A DNA stretch of 33,005 bases, from assembly GCA_964011275.1 (NCBI GenBank), contig CAXGOB010000056.1, positions 1-33,005 on the forward strand. Reading direction: 5' to 3'. Both the position numbers and the translations under genes were made by a program. The DNA is from UBA7328 sp002471345 (GTDB taxonomy: Bacteria; Bacteroidota; Bacteroidia; Chitinophagales; Saprospiraceae). Shown in pieces: positions 25,557 to 33,005 of the stretch (positions are counted from its first letter, which is position 1; the number at the start of each line of letters is the position of its first letter). Below the pieces are notes generated by a model that saw only the letters and a program-made list of their open reading frames with translations, searched no databases and was not told the origin of the DNA.

Positions 25557-26637
25557 ATGACTAGTGAGCAATTTAAAGCTCTGCAAGGTCGACTGTCAGA
25601 CCTGAGGAGGTATCTTTGACGTCGATAGACGAACACACGAATTAGAAGATAAACGAAATGAGTCTTTAGATCCCAACTTTTGGAATAATCCAAAGAGGGC
25701 TGAGGTTATTCTCAAGGAGATCAAAATTCATGAGAATTGGATCCTCCAATATGACACTATACGTATTAAAGTTGAGGAGTTAGAACTGCTCGAAGAATTC
25801 AGACAAGAAGGAGAAAGCACTGAGGAAGAGGTAGAAGCATCATATAAGGATGTGCTTAAAACCTTAGATGAGGCTGAATTTAAATCAACACTCAATAGGC
25901 CGGAAGATGAACTATCAGCGATACTTGAGATTAATGCTGGTGCTGGAGGCACAGAGGCATGTGACTGGGCCGAAATGTTGTATCGAATGTATGTAATGTG
26001 GGGTGAAAGAAGTGGGCATAAAGTAAAGGAACTAAATAGGGTAGGAGGAGATGTAGCTGGGGTCAAATCAGTTGAAATTGAAATTACAGGTGACTATGTC
26101 TATGGCATGATTAAAGGTGAGAATGGAGTTCATCGATTGGTCAGAGTAAGCCCTTACAATGCTCAGGGAAAAAGGATGACCTCATTTGCTTCAGTTTTTG
26201 TTCACCCTATGGTAGATGATCGTATAGAAATTGAGATCAATCCTGCTGATATAGAATGGGATACATTTAGAGCAAGTGGAGCAGGTGGACAACATGTGAA
26301 CAAAACAGAGTCTGCAGTAAGAGTCCGGCATCTTCCTACTGGAATTGCCGTAGAATGCCAAGAGGAGCGATCTCAACATATGAATAGGGAAAAGGCATTA
26401 GTAGGTTTAAAATCTAGGCTTTATGAAATTGAAATTCAGAAACAACTTGCTGAAAGGGATGAAGTCGAATCTAAGAAAATGAAAAATGAGTGGGGATCAC
26501 AAATCAGATCATATGTACTGGATGATAGAAGGGTAAAAGACCATAGAACTAATCATCAGAACAACAATACTGATGCAGTTTTAAATGGTGATTTAGATGG
26601 TTTCCTAAATGCGTTTCTAATGTGGGATGGCAAGTGA
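25557..26637 (+). CDS. prfB: Peptide chain release factor 2, expressed by programmed +1 frameshift
   Basis: RF2 ends translation at UGA and UAA. The gene has two frames: ATG 25557 reads 20 codons to CTT, then an in-frame TGA (25617-25619). A +1 shift there continues as DVDRRTHELEDKRN... to the stop at 26635-26637, giving 359 residues, close to E. coli RF2 (365). The GGQ motif that triggers peptide release is at 243-245 (GAGGQHVNKTESAVR). The stop-codon recognition tripeptide is SPY at 198-200 (VSPYNAQGKRMTSFASVF), not the usual SPF. Simple gene callers would report only the part from a GTG at 25852. It follows the FKBP gene by 47 bases. Confidence 0.96.
25605..25620 (+). promoter_or_regulatory. 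RF2 programmed frameshift site
   Basis: The site reads AGGAGG TAT CTT TGA C. The internal Shine-Dalgarno (25605-25610) sits three bases before the slippery CTT, followed by the TGA stop and a C. This is the conserved autoregulatory cassette: low RF2 stalls ribosomes at TGA and favours the +1 shift, restoring RF2. Confidence 0.97.
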
Positions 26638-26658
26638 TTAAATTAGCTTATTTAATCA
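26635..26658 (+). terminator. Possible hairpin at the end of prfB
   Basis: A 9-bp perfect A/T-rich stem, TGATTAAAT / ATTTAATCA, with a 6-base loop begins in the stop codon. It has no T tract after it, so it may protect the mRNA end rather than terminate. Confidence 0.4.
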
Positions 26659-26669
26659 GATAATATCGC

Positions 26670-26701
26670 TTTGTTTAATTACAATAATAAACCTACCTTT
26701 G
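26670..26701 (+). promoter_or_regulatory. Bacteroidota-type promoter for rpsO
   Basis: TTTG at 26670-26673 and TACCTTTG at 26694-26701 are separated by 20 bases. This matches the TTTG-N19-21-TAnnTTTG consensus in every defined position. The predicted start leaves a leader of about 45 nt before ATG 26752. Confidence 0.8.
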
Positions 26702-26751
26702 CGCCGCTAATTTTCGATTTAAGTAATTGCTTTTTGGTAAAAAAATAAATA

Positions 26752-27027
26752 ATGGCAGAATATCTAACAAAAGAAAAGAAAGAAGAAATATTCAAAGAAC
26801 ACGGTGGATCAGCATCTAATACTGGTTCTATTGAAGGTCAAGTAGCATTATACACCTTCCGTATTAATGAACTTTCTAAGCATCTTATCGATAACAAAAA
26901 AGATCATTCTTGTAGAAGAACTTTACTTACATTAGTAGGGAAAAGAAAGAGTTTATTAAAATATTTAGCGAAAAAAGATATTCAGAAGTACAGAGACCTT
27001 ATAGAAAAACTGGGCATAAGAAAATAG
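26752..27027 (+). CDS. rpsO: 30S ribosomal protein S15 (uS15)
   Basis: This 91-residue protein binds the central domain of 16S rRNA and nucleates assembly of the platform. KEEIFKEHGGSASNTGSIEG, the HLIDNKKDHSCRRTLLTLVG helix and the C-terminal KSLLKYLAKKDIQKYRDLIE are typical. It has its own promoter and lies upstream of pnp, the usual bacterial order. The 99-base gap to pnp carries another promoter-like element. Confidence 0.97.
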   Translation: MAEYLTKEKKEEIFKEHGGSASNTGSIEGQVALYTFRINELSKHLIDNKKDHSCRRTLLTLVGKRKSLLKYLAKKDIQKYRDLIEKLGIRK

Positions 27028-27097
27028 ATTTACGCTAAATCTGGGTTTCCCTTTCTAAGTACTTAAGAATCATATTATAAGAAATAATAATATTTCT

Positions 27098-27105
27098 TAC
27101 CTTCG
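27098..27105 (+). promoter_or_regulatory. -7 element upstream of pnp
   Basis: TACCTTCG, followed by CG, resembles the TAnnTTTG element and the same motif ahead of rpsO and the nrnA-like gene. The start would be near 27112, leaving about 15 nt before ATG 27127. No TTTG -33 element is evident, so this is tentative. Confidence 0.35.
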
Positions 27106-27126
27106 CGAATCATTAAAAATTAATCA

Positions 27127-29265
27127 ATGGGTTCTATTAAACCTATTACTACTTCTTTTGACTTACCGTCAGGAGAAACTGTAACTATTGAGACAGGTAA
27201 ATTAGCCACTCAAGCACATGGATCATGTGTTGTCAGAGTAGGTAAAATGATGTTGTTTGCATCAGTTGTATCTAATCATGAACCTCGAGAAGGTCAATCC
27301 TTCTTTCCACTATCAGTGGATTATCAAGAGAAATATGCCAGTGCCGGAAGAATCCCTGGCAACTTCTTTAGAAGAGAAGCAAGGCTTAATGATTATGAGA
27401 TCTTGATCTGTAGATTAGTTGATAGAGCCATACGACCTTTGTTTCCTGATGGATATATGAACGAGACTCAAGTTGTAATCAATATGATTTCAGCGGATGA
27501 AACAATATCACCTGACGCATATGCAGCTCTAGCTGTATCATCTGCTTTAGCTGTTTCCGATATTGCTTTTGCAGGCCCATTGTCAGAAGCTAGAGTTTCA
27601 AAAATTGATGGCAAGTATGTTGTGAATCCGAGTAGAGAGGATATGAAGAGAGCATCTCTTGATGTGATTGTGGCGGCGACTATGGACAATGTCATGATGG
27701 TAGAAGGAGAGGCCGATGAATGTCAAGAAGCAGAGCTCATTGAGGCTATTAAGATTGGACATGAAGCAATTAAAGTTCAATGTCAGGCTCAGCTTGAATT
27801 AGCTAAAAAGGTTGGTGATAAAGCTTTAATAAAAAGAGTAGTAGAAATAGAAGAAGTTGATGAAGAGTTAATGGCATATATTACAAAGGAATGCAAGGAA
27901 GGCATTCTGAATATTGCCAAAGGAGGATTGGAAAAAGGAGCTAGAAAAGAAGGATTCTCTGTGGTTAAGGATGCTCTTAAAGAGAAAATATTAGAAGAGA
28001 AAGGTGAGGAATATCTTGCGGAGAAAGGGGGGAATATTAGCGATTACTTCAATAAACTGAAAAAATCTACCATCAGAGAGATGATGCTTGATAATAGCAC
28101 CCGACTTGATGGAAGAAATTTTGACGAAATTAGAAATATATGGACTGAGGTAGATTATTTGCCTTCAGCACATGGATCTGCAATATTTACAAGAGGAGAG
28201 ACTCAATCGCTGACTTCAGTAACTATTGGGTCTAAACTAGATAATGCTTTAGTGGATACGGCATTGGAAACTTATCATGACAACTTTATTCTACATTATA
28301 ATTTCCCAGCGCTAAGTGTAGGAGAGGCTAGACCTATGAGAGGTCCAGGTAGGAGAGAGGTAGGCCATGCCAATCTTGCAGGTAGGTCTATAAGAAAGGT
28401 AATGCCTGAAGGTGGAGGTTATACGATAAGAGTAGTTTCTGATATTCTAGAATCTAACGGCTCATCCTCTATGGCCACTGTATGTGCTGGGTCTATGGCA
28501 CTTATGGATGCAGGTATAAAACTTGAAAGTCCCATATCTGGTATTGCCATGGGAATGGTTGCAGAAGGAGATAGAGTTGCAGTTTTATCTGATATTCTTG
28601 GAGATGAAGATGCTCTCGGTGATATGGATTTCAAAGTAACTGGGACGAAAAAAGGTATTTGTGGATGTCAAATGGATATAAAAATCGATGGGCTTCCATA
28701 TGAGACTTTAGAGAAAGCTCTTCTTCAAGCAAAAGATGGGCGAATTCATATTTTAGATGAAATGGCCAAAACAATAGAAATTGCAAATGCTGATCTCAAA
28801 GATCACGCTCCAAGAGTTAGTGAATTTAAAATTGACAAAAGCTTTATAGGCGCCGTTATCGGGCCTGGAGGAAAAATTATTCAAGAAATACAAGAAGTTA
28901 CTGGAGTAAGAGTCAGTATAGAAGAAAAAGACAATAAAGGTGTCGTCAATATTTTCGCTTCTGATAAGAAAGGACTCGATGAAGCTAAGAATTGGATTGA
29001 TAAAATAACTTTTGTTCCTTCCGTTGGTGATGAGGTCGATGCTACAGTAGCATCTATAATGCCTTATGGTATGTTTGTTGATTTCAGTGGTAAGAGTGGA
29101 TTAGTGCATATCTCTGAGGTGTCCCATTCTAGAATTGAAAAAATGGATGGATTATTCACTGAAGGTGATCCTGTCAGAGTGAAAATAATAGGTGTCGACG
29201 AAAGATCGGGAAAACTTAGACTTTCAAGAAAAGCTTTATTACCTAGACCTGATAAGCAAGGATAG
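27127..29265 (+). CDS. pnp: Polynucleotide phosphorylase
   Basis: This 712-residue 3'-5' exoribonuclease degrades RNA with phosphate and releases nucleoside diphosphates, usually as a trimer. The first RNase PH domain is ~1-215 (FRREARLNDYEILICRLVDR), followed by an all-helical linker ~240-320. The second, catalytic RNase PH domain is ~330-550 (SDILESNGSSSMATVCAGS; GDMDFKVTGT). The KH domain is ~562-620 with the GxxG loop IGPGGK (~578-583), and the S1 domain is ~625-692 (VGDEVDATVASIMPYGMFV). It is full length and follows rpsO in the normal order. A short perfect hairpin comes after the stop codon. Confidence 0.97.
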   Translation: MGSIKPITTSFDLPSGETVTIETGKLATQAHGSCVVRVGKMMLFASVVSNHEPREGQSFFPLSVDYQEKYASAGRIPGNFFRREARLNDYEILICRLVDRAIRPLFPDGYMNETQVVINMISADETISPDAYAALAVSSALAVSDIAFAGPLSEARVSKIDGKYVVNPSREDMKRASLDVIVAATMDNVMMVEGEADECQEAELIEAIKIGHEAIKVQCQAQLELAKKVGDKALIKRVVEIEEVDEELMAYITKECKEGILNIAKGGLEKGARKEGFSVVKDALKEKILEEKGEEYLAEKGGNISDYFNKLKKSTIREMMLDNSTRLDGRNFDEIRNIWTEVDYLPSAHGSAIFTRGETQSLTSVTIGSKLDNALVDTALETYHDNFILHYNFPALSVGEARPMRGPGRREVGHANLAGRSIRKVMPEGGGYTIRVVSDILESNGSSSMATVCAGSMALMDAGIKLESPISGIAMGMVAEGDRVAVLSDILGDEDALGDMDFKVTGTKKGICGCQMDIKIDGLPYETLEKALLQAKDGRIHILDEMAKTIEIANADLKDHAPRVSEFKIDKSFIGAVIGPGGKIIQEIQEVTGVRVSIEEKDNKGVVNIFASDKKGLDEAKNWIDKITFVPSVGDEVDATVASIMPYGMFVDFSGKSGLVHISEVSHSRIEKMDGLFTEGDPVRVKIIGVDERSGKLRLSRKALLPRPDKQG

Positions 29266-29287
29266 TTTTATTGAAATGGATACTGAG

Positions 29288-29306
29288 TGCTATATCTTCT
29301 ATAGCA
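29288..29306 (+). terminator. Hairpin after pnp, weak terminator candidate
   Basis: TGCTATA and TATAGCA form a perfect 7-bp stem with a 5-base loop 22 bases after the pnp stop. Only a short T run (TTT) follows. A second 5-bp hairpin, GTAGG/CCTAC, lies at 29342-29358. Confidence 0.4.
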
Positions 29307-29413
29307 AATAGTTTACATATAATTTCTATTCAAATAATTTGGTAGGTTATTTGCCTACTAGAAAATGAAAAGAGAATAGACAAAGGATAAAATTAAAGTT
29401 ATTCAAAAAAAAA

Positions 29414-29456
29414 GACACTAGGTCGGGAACCTTTTGAGTTCTTAAAACGTAGTGTT
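29414..29456 (+). ncRNA. Possible structured RNA leader (compact three-way junction) upstream of rpoD
   Basis: ACACTA (29415-29420) pairs with TAGTGT (29450-29455), plus a G-U pair outside. Between them, two hairpins lie side by side. GGT/ACC (29421-29431) closes a CGGGA loop, and TTTTGA/TTAAAA (29432-29447) closes a GTTC loop with one G-U pair. Nearly every base is used, giving a compact junction 69 bases before the rpoD start codon. No known riboswitch or leader was recognised. It may be chance, since two helices are A/T-rich or only three pairs long. Confidence 0.3.
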
Positions 29457-29525
29457 ATTAGTCTATTTCAATGAGAAATTCAAGGTAGGCTTGAAATAAA
29501 AATAAAGAGTACATCAGCTAAAGGT

Positions 29526-30392
29526 ATGCGACAACTAAAAATTACCAACAAAATTACCAATCGAGAGAGTTTAGCTCTTGATAAATACTTAAATGACATT
29601 AGCAAGATTGATCTTGTTACAGCTGATGAAGAAGCTGTTCTTGCCAAAAAGATTAGAGATGGTGATCAAGAAGCATTGGAAAAATTAACCAATGCTAATT
29701 TAAGGTTTGTGGTATCAGTATCTAAGCAATATCAAAATCAAGGGTTGTCTTTAAGTGATTTGATTAATGAGGGGAATGTTGGTCTTATGAAGGCTGCCAG
29801 AAGGTTTGATGAAACCAAAGGCTTCAAATTCATTTCTTATGCTGTGTGGTGGATAAGGCAAAGTATTTTACAAGCCATTGTGGAAAATTCGAGATTGGTA
29901 AGACTACCATTAAATAAAGTAGGTTCTTACAACAGAGTAAATGAAGCCTATGTATCTTTTCAACAAGAATTTGAAAGGGAACCTTCTATAGAAGAGTTAG
30001 CTGAACTCTTAGAAATGAAGCCTAAAGATGTAAAGACTACTCTACATAGTAATCGCCGCCACGTATCATTTGATGCTCCAGTAGGAGGTGAAGATGGTGA
30101 TGCAACTTTCTTAGATTTAATGGAGTTTGATTCTATAGAAAGTCCAGATAATGAACTCATGGATCAATCCTTAAGAGATGAGGTAGAATATGGTCTTTCT
30201 ATGCTTTCTCCTAGAGAAGTAGAAGTGCTTACAGCCTATTATGGTCTCAATGGTAAGAGAGCAATGACTCTTGAAGAGATCGGGGAGATGTATGGACTTA
30301 CAAGAGAAAGAGTTAGACAAATCAAAGAAAGATCGATTAGAAGATTGAGAAAATCTGTCAATAAGAACGACTTGAAGTCATTTTTAGGATAG
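29526..30392 (+). CDS. rpoD: Primary sigma factor RpoD/SigA
   Basis: This 288-residue sigma-70 of the short Bacteroidota housekeeping type has no region 1.1 or non-conserved insert. Region 1.2 is ~13-47 (ESLALDKYLNDISKIDLVTA) and region 2 is ~50-120 (NLRFVVSVSKQYQNQGLSLS; FKFISYAVWWIRQSI for -10 melting). Region 3 is ~125-205 and region 4 ~215-280, with the -35 helix-turn-helix MTLEEIGEMYGLTRERVRQI. It heads a compact run with two hypothetical genes and purC (gaps of 13 and 4 bases, then an overlap). A 260-base gap upstream holds possible RNA structure. Confidence 0.96.
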   Translation: MRQLKITNKITNRESLALDKYLNDISKIDLVTADEEAVLAKKIRDGDQEALEKLTNANLRFVVSVSKQYQNQGLSLSDLINEGNVGLMKAARRFDETKGFKFISYAVWWIRQSILQAIVENSRLVRLPLNKVGSYNRVNEAYVSFQQEFEREPSIEELAELLEMKPKDVKTTLHSNRRHVSFDAPVGGEDGDATFLDLMEFDSIESPDNELMDQSLRDEVEYGLSMLSPREVEVLTAYYGLNGKRAMTLEEIGEMYGLTRERVRQIKERSIRRLRKSVNKNDLKSFLG

Positions 30393-30405
30393 AGTCTGTT
30401 GAAAC

Positions 30406-31062
30406 ATGTTACGATTACTCGTCTATGCTATAATTGGTATTTCTCTCCTCTATATATTAACTGAAATAATAAAATTTCTATCCGCCATCAGTGGAACTAG
30501 AAACCAAATGCTTAAGGATAAAAGAGCATTTCTCTCTGCATTTGATAAAAGTGATATTGTTAAATGGTCTTGGAAAGACCTGAATACACTATCAATGGAA
30601 TTAGATTATGGCACTTCCAAATATGACTTAATAACCTCAGCTCAAGAAGCTACATTTCATTCCATATACAATGAGAAGTTAGGTCATATGATGTCAAAAA
30701 AATATGGAGATAGAGAGTTGATGCTTATTGTTACTGAAGAAAACACCTTTGAATTATTTAAAGGACATAACCATGAAGTAACATTTACAATGGATCAAGA
30801 AGACCCAATTACCATTAAGTTTTCAGTAGATGATTTATCAATAGATTATAAGAAATCACAGATTAAACTTAATAAGACTAGGCAACGTGGTGAAGTCTAT
30901 ATCAATGATGAATCTATTGTTATAACTAATGATAGTAACGATCAAAATGAAATAACGAGGCGTTTGGTACCTGTAAAGCCAGAGAATGTAAACGCAATCT
31001 ATGTTCCTCTTGTTAAATTCTTATTACTATTTTACTTAATTTGGCGTCAAGATAGCAATTGA
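30406..31062 (+). CDS. Hypothetical membrane protein in the rpoD-purC cluster
   Basis: I do not recognise this 218-residue protein. A transmembrane segment near the N terminus (LLVYAIIGISLLYILTEIIK) and a hydrophobic C-terminal segment (VPLVKFLLLFYLIW) flank a large soluble region rich in acidic residues and beta-like stretches. It would be membrane-anchored. It begins 13 bases after rpoD and ends 4 bases before the next gene, so it is very likely co-transcribed. Confidence 0.72.
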   Translation: MLRLLVYAIIGISLLYILTEIIKFLSAISGTRNQMLKDKRAFLSAFDKSDIVKWSWKDLNTLSMELDYGTSKYDLITSAQEATFHSIYNEKLGHMMSKKYGDRELMLIVTEENTFELFKGHNHEVTFTMDQEDPITIKFSVDDLSIDYKKSQIKLNKTRQRGEVYINDESIVITNDSNDQNEITRRLVPVKPENVNAIYVPLVKFLLLFYLIWRQDSN

Positions 31063-31066
31063 ATTT

Positions 31067-31489
31067 ATGAGTATACTTGATAAAGTTAGAGTCATCGTTT
31101 ATCGATTTCATGAAAAAGGTTTAGAAGTATTTCTTTTAGATGAGCATCTAAAGAATAACCCAGAAATTTGGAAGGTCAATAAAGCTAGAATGAGTGAAAT
31201 TGAAAATCTGGGCTTACCATTAGAATTTTTGGAATTAGAAGATGCTGACAATCCAATTGAAACAATAGCGATAGAGGCTGATTGGCATGATATCCCTTCA
31301 ATTAGAGGATTAATAAGAAATGATATTAAGATAGCTAAAGAAGTTGTCAAAGAAACTATACCAGGCGTTGAAAAAGGTGCTTATGTTGCTATAAAGCAAG
31401 TTATGCAAAGAGCTCTTCCTGAACAGTATAGTGTTCTAAAAGAACTCAAAGACACTTTATTAGATAGAAATCTATTGCGAAACCTTTAA
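31067..31489 (+). CDS. Hypothetical protein, possibly a degenerate Nudix-fold protein
   Basis: This is a 140-residue protein. The N terminus (KVRVIVYRFHEKGLEVFLLD followed by NPEIWKVNKA) resembles the opening strands of Nudix domains. The Nudix box GX5EX7REUXEEXGU is absent, so it would not be a normal Nudix hydrolase. The rest is helical and charged. The stop codon TAA overlaps the ATG of purC by one base, so translation is coupled. The function is unknown. Confidence 0.7.
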   Translation: MSILDKVRVIVYRFHEKGLEVFLLDEHLKNNPEIWKVNKARMSEIENLGLPLEFLELEDADNPIETIAIEADWHDIPSIRGLIRNDIKIAKEVVKETIPGVEKGAYVAIKQVMQRALPEQYSVLKELKDTLLDRNLLRNL

Positions 31490-32424
31490 TGGGGCTGAAA
31501 GGAACGGAATATACATTTCCAAATCAAGATTCATTCTACAAAGGAAAAGTTAGAGATGTATATACTATTGGCGATAAACTAATTAGTGTAGTATCTGATA
31601 GAATTTCAGCTTTCGACTACGTATTACCAAAAGCAATTCCTTACAAAGGTCAAGTGCTAAATCAATTAGCCACATTATTTCTTACAGAATCAAAATCTAT
31701 AGTGCCAAACTGGCTTCTAGAGTCTCCAGATCCTAATGTCTCGATTGGGTTAAAATGTGAACCCATTAAATTAGAAATGGTGATCAGAGGTTATCTGGCA
31801 GGGCACTCATGGAGAGAGTATAAGTCTGGAAAGAGAGAAATATGTGGAGTTTTAATGCCAGAGGGTCTGAAAGAATCAGACAAGTTCCCAAAGCCCATTA
31901 TCACACCAGCTACGAAAGCGGAAGAAGGACACGACGAAGATATTTCAAAAGAAGAAATCTTGTCCCGAGGAATAGTGGGCACCGAAGTATACAACACTCT
32001 TGAAAAATATACTTATGCTCTTTTCAATTATGGGACTAAAAGAGCACATAAATATGGTTTAATACTGGTTGATACCAAGTATGAATTTGGAATGTATGAT
32101 GGAAAGGTTATCCTCATAGATGAGATCCATACTCCTGATAGCTCTAGATACTATTATTCTGAGGGCTATACCCATAGGCAGTCAAAAGGTGAGAAACAAA
32201 AACAATTATCTAAAGAGTTTGTCAGAGAATGGCTCATGGATCATAATTTTCAAGGTAAAGAAGGTGAGAAAATGCCTTTGATACCTCAAGAATTTGTTAC
32301 TGAGGTGAGCGAAAAATATATAGAACTTTTTGAAGCAGTTACTGGAGAAAATTTTGAAAAACGAGATTACAATAATATTGTAAATGATATAGAATCATCA
32401 GTTCTAAACTATTTAAAAAAATAG
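31489..32424 (+). CDS. purC: SAICAR synthase (phosphoribosylaminoimidazole-succinocarboxamide synthase)
   Basis: This enzyme joins aspartate to CAIR with ATP, step 7 or 8 of purine synthesis in the cytoplasm. At 311 residues it is the longer, fungal-like PurC form rather than the ~237-residue E. coli form. Visible landmarks are YKGKVRDVYTI (ATP loop), VSDRISAFDYVLP, KLEMVIRGYLAGHSWREY, ITPATKAEEGHDE, LVDTKYEFGMYDGKVILIDEI and TPDSSRYY. Its ATG overlaps the stop of the preceding gene by one base, the end of the rpoD cluster. The tmRNA gene lies 50 bases downstream. Confidence 0.97.
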   Translation: MGLKGTEYTFPNQDSFYKGKVRDVYTIGDKLISVVSDRISAFDYVLPKAIPYKGQVLNQLATLFLTESKSIVPNWLLESPDPNVSIGLKCEPIKLEMVIRGYLAGHSWREYKSGKREICGVLMPEGLKESDKFPKPIITPATKAEEGHDEDISKEEILSRGIVGTEVYNTLEKYTYALFNYGTKRAHKYGLILVDTKYEFGMYDGKVILIDEIHTPDSSRYYYSEGYTHRQSKGEKQKQLSKEFVREWLMDHNFQGKEGEKMPLIPQEFVTEVSEKYIELFEAVTGENFEKRDYNNIVNDIESSVLNYLKK

Positions 32425-32459
32425 AGGAACTTCTTTCATTACTTGGACGTTAAGTAGAT

Positions 32460-32467
32460 GATCTTTG
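32460..32467 (+). promoter_or_regulatory. -7-like element of ssrA
   Basis: GATCTTTG differs from TAnnTTTG only in its first two bases' register (GA for TA) and ends eight bases before the predicted tmRNA 5' end, as expected for a -7 element. A -33 element is not clear, so this is tentative. Confidence 0.35.
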
Positions 32468-32474
32468 AAAAAAT

Positions 32475-32842
32475 GGGGCTGAATGGAATCGACAGGAAAG
32501 TAGTCTGATTAGTAAGCATGCCGGAGCAACGAATGTTCACTCTGTTAACAAATGATATTCACAACAACAACAGGCAATAGACAATTTGCCATGGCAGCAT
32601 AATTCTAGGAATTATATGCCTTTGTGCCGCCCACTTGATGTCTGATATAAAGAGGTGCCGCACATCAAACAAATTCAGGCTAGATGAGCTCAGTGTTTCG
32701 GGAGTGATTCGAAATTAAGAAACTAAGTTGATGGCTGGTTGCTCATACACCTGCCTGATATCGAAAATTAAAGTATAAGCTAAGCATGTAGAAAGTTTTT
32801 TAGAGCTTTGGCTGGACCGGAGTTCGAATCTCCGCAGCTCCA
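32475..32842 (+). ncRNA. ssrA: tmRNA (transfer-messenger RNA), tag GNRQFAMAA
   Basis: tmRNA rescues stalled ribosomes and tags the unfinished protein for proteolysis. The 5' end GGGGCTG pairs with CAGCTCC (32835-32841) to form the alanine-type acceptor stem, with one G-U pair. The GACAGG motif after it and the T-arm GGAGTTCGAATCTCC near the 3' end are standard. The CCA tail is not encoded (A is followed by CTT) and must be added. The tag frame reads GGC AAT AGA CAA TTT GCC ATG GCA GCA TAA (32573-32602), so the encoded tag is GNRQFAMAA. The preceding A-C-A repeats lead to the resume point. Later bases form the pseudoknots. Confidence 0.95.
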
Positions 32843-32870
32843 CTTTACTATCATCATATGTAATACATTG

Positions 32871-32912
32871 AAGGCTATAAATGAACTAAATACGTGCATT
32901 TATAGCCTTTTT
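32871..32912 (+). terminator. Rho-independent terminator after ssrA
   Basis: A 13-bp perfect stem, AAGGCTATAAATG / CATTTATAGCCTT, has a 13-base loop and ends in a T5 run. It lies 28 bases after the tmRNA 3' end. Confidence 0.93.
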
Positions 32913-32958
32913 CATTTAACTTCATAGCATAGATGGAAACGTCTATTAATTCAAATTG

Positions 32959-32966
32959 TAGCCTTG
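32959..32966 (+). promoter_or_regulatory. -7-like element for a gene beyond the right edge
   Basis: TAGCCTTG, followed by CG, resembles the TACCTTYGCG motif seen ahead of rpsO and pnp. No gene start is visible before the window ends (the ATG at 32990 is followed at once by a stop codon), so the target is presumably past 33005. Confidence 0.3.
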
Positions 32967-33005
32967 CGTAAAAATAAGACAGTTTAAAAATGAATTAAAT
33001 TTAAA

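Noticed and set aside
1..33005. CRISPR arrays, tRNA genes, insertion sequences or phage genes
   Set aside because: No regularly spaced repeats, tRNA cloverleaf with a T-arm (other than in the tmRNA), transposase or phage-like protein was seen.

Overview
The window looks like a chromosomal segment of a low-GC member of the Bacteroidota. The evidence is a type IX secretion type-B C-terminal domain, lipoproteins with the C immediately after the lipobox, few Shine-Dalgarno sequences, promoter motifs of the form TAnnTTTG (several as TACCTTYGCG), a short RpoD without region 1.1, and a tmRNA tag ending in AMAA. The gene content would suit a Saprospiria- or Cytophagia-like marine or soil heterotroph, but the sequence alone does not settle the class.

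Region 1 (1-5.4 kb) holds a truncated serine hydrolase and a membrane-anchored LytTR regulator on the minus strand. Divergent from them is a GluR0-like ligand-gated potassium channel. Then come a phosphohexomutase (minus strand) and a small DUF1761 membrane protein whose reading frame is broken twice in a compensating way.

Region 2 (5.4-14.6 kb, all minus strand) is accessory metabolism and surface proteins. It contains a D-aminoacylase-like lipoprotein that lacks the usual HxH metal ligands, an unknown lipoprotein, a lipoprotein sulfatase with the CxPSR formylglycine motif, an alpha-ketoglutaric semialdehyde dehydrogenase, a 734-bp gap with decayed sequence, a T9SS type-B secreted protein and an APH/MtnK-like kinase. 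The gap carries a 23-nt perfect copy of part of the kinase gene.

Region 3 (14.6-21.6 kb, plus strand) has a secreted nucleoside hydrolase-amidohydrolase fusion, a small outer-membrane barrel with a clear terminator, acetyl-CoA synthetase coupled by overlap to a MATE exporter, and an unrecognised secreted protein with a terminator.

Region 4 (21.7-33 kb) is mostly core information processing: a DEAD-box helicase, ndk, an NrnA-type phosphoesterase overlapping an FKBP lipoprotein, prfB with its programmed +1 frameshift, rpsO, pnp, rpoD, two hypothetical genes, purC and the tmRNA gene ssrA with a strong terminator. rpoD, the two small genes and purC are packed as an apparent operon. No tRNA gene, CRISPR array or intact insertion sequence was seen.

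The most distinctive observations are the nucleoside hydrolase-amidohydrolase fusion, the GluR0-type channel beside a LytTR membrane regulator, the ligand-poor D-aminoacylase homologue, the RF2 with SPY in place of SPF, and a compact possible three-way RNA junction ahead of rpoD.
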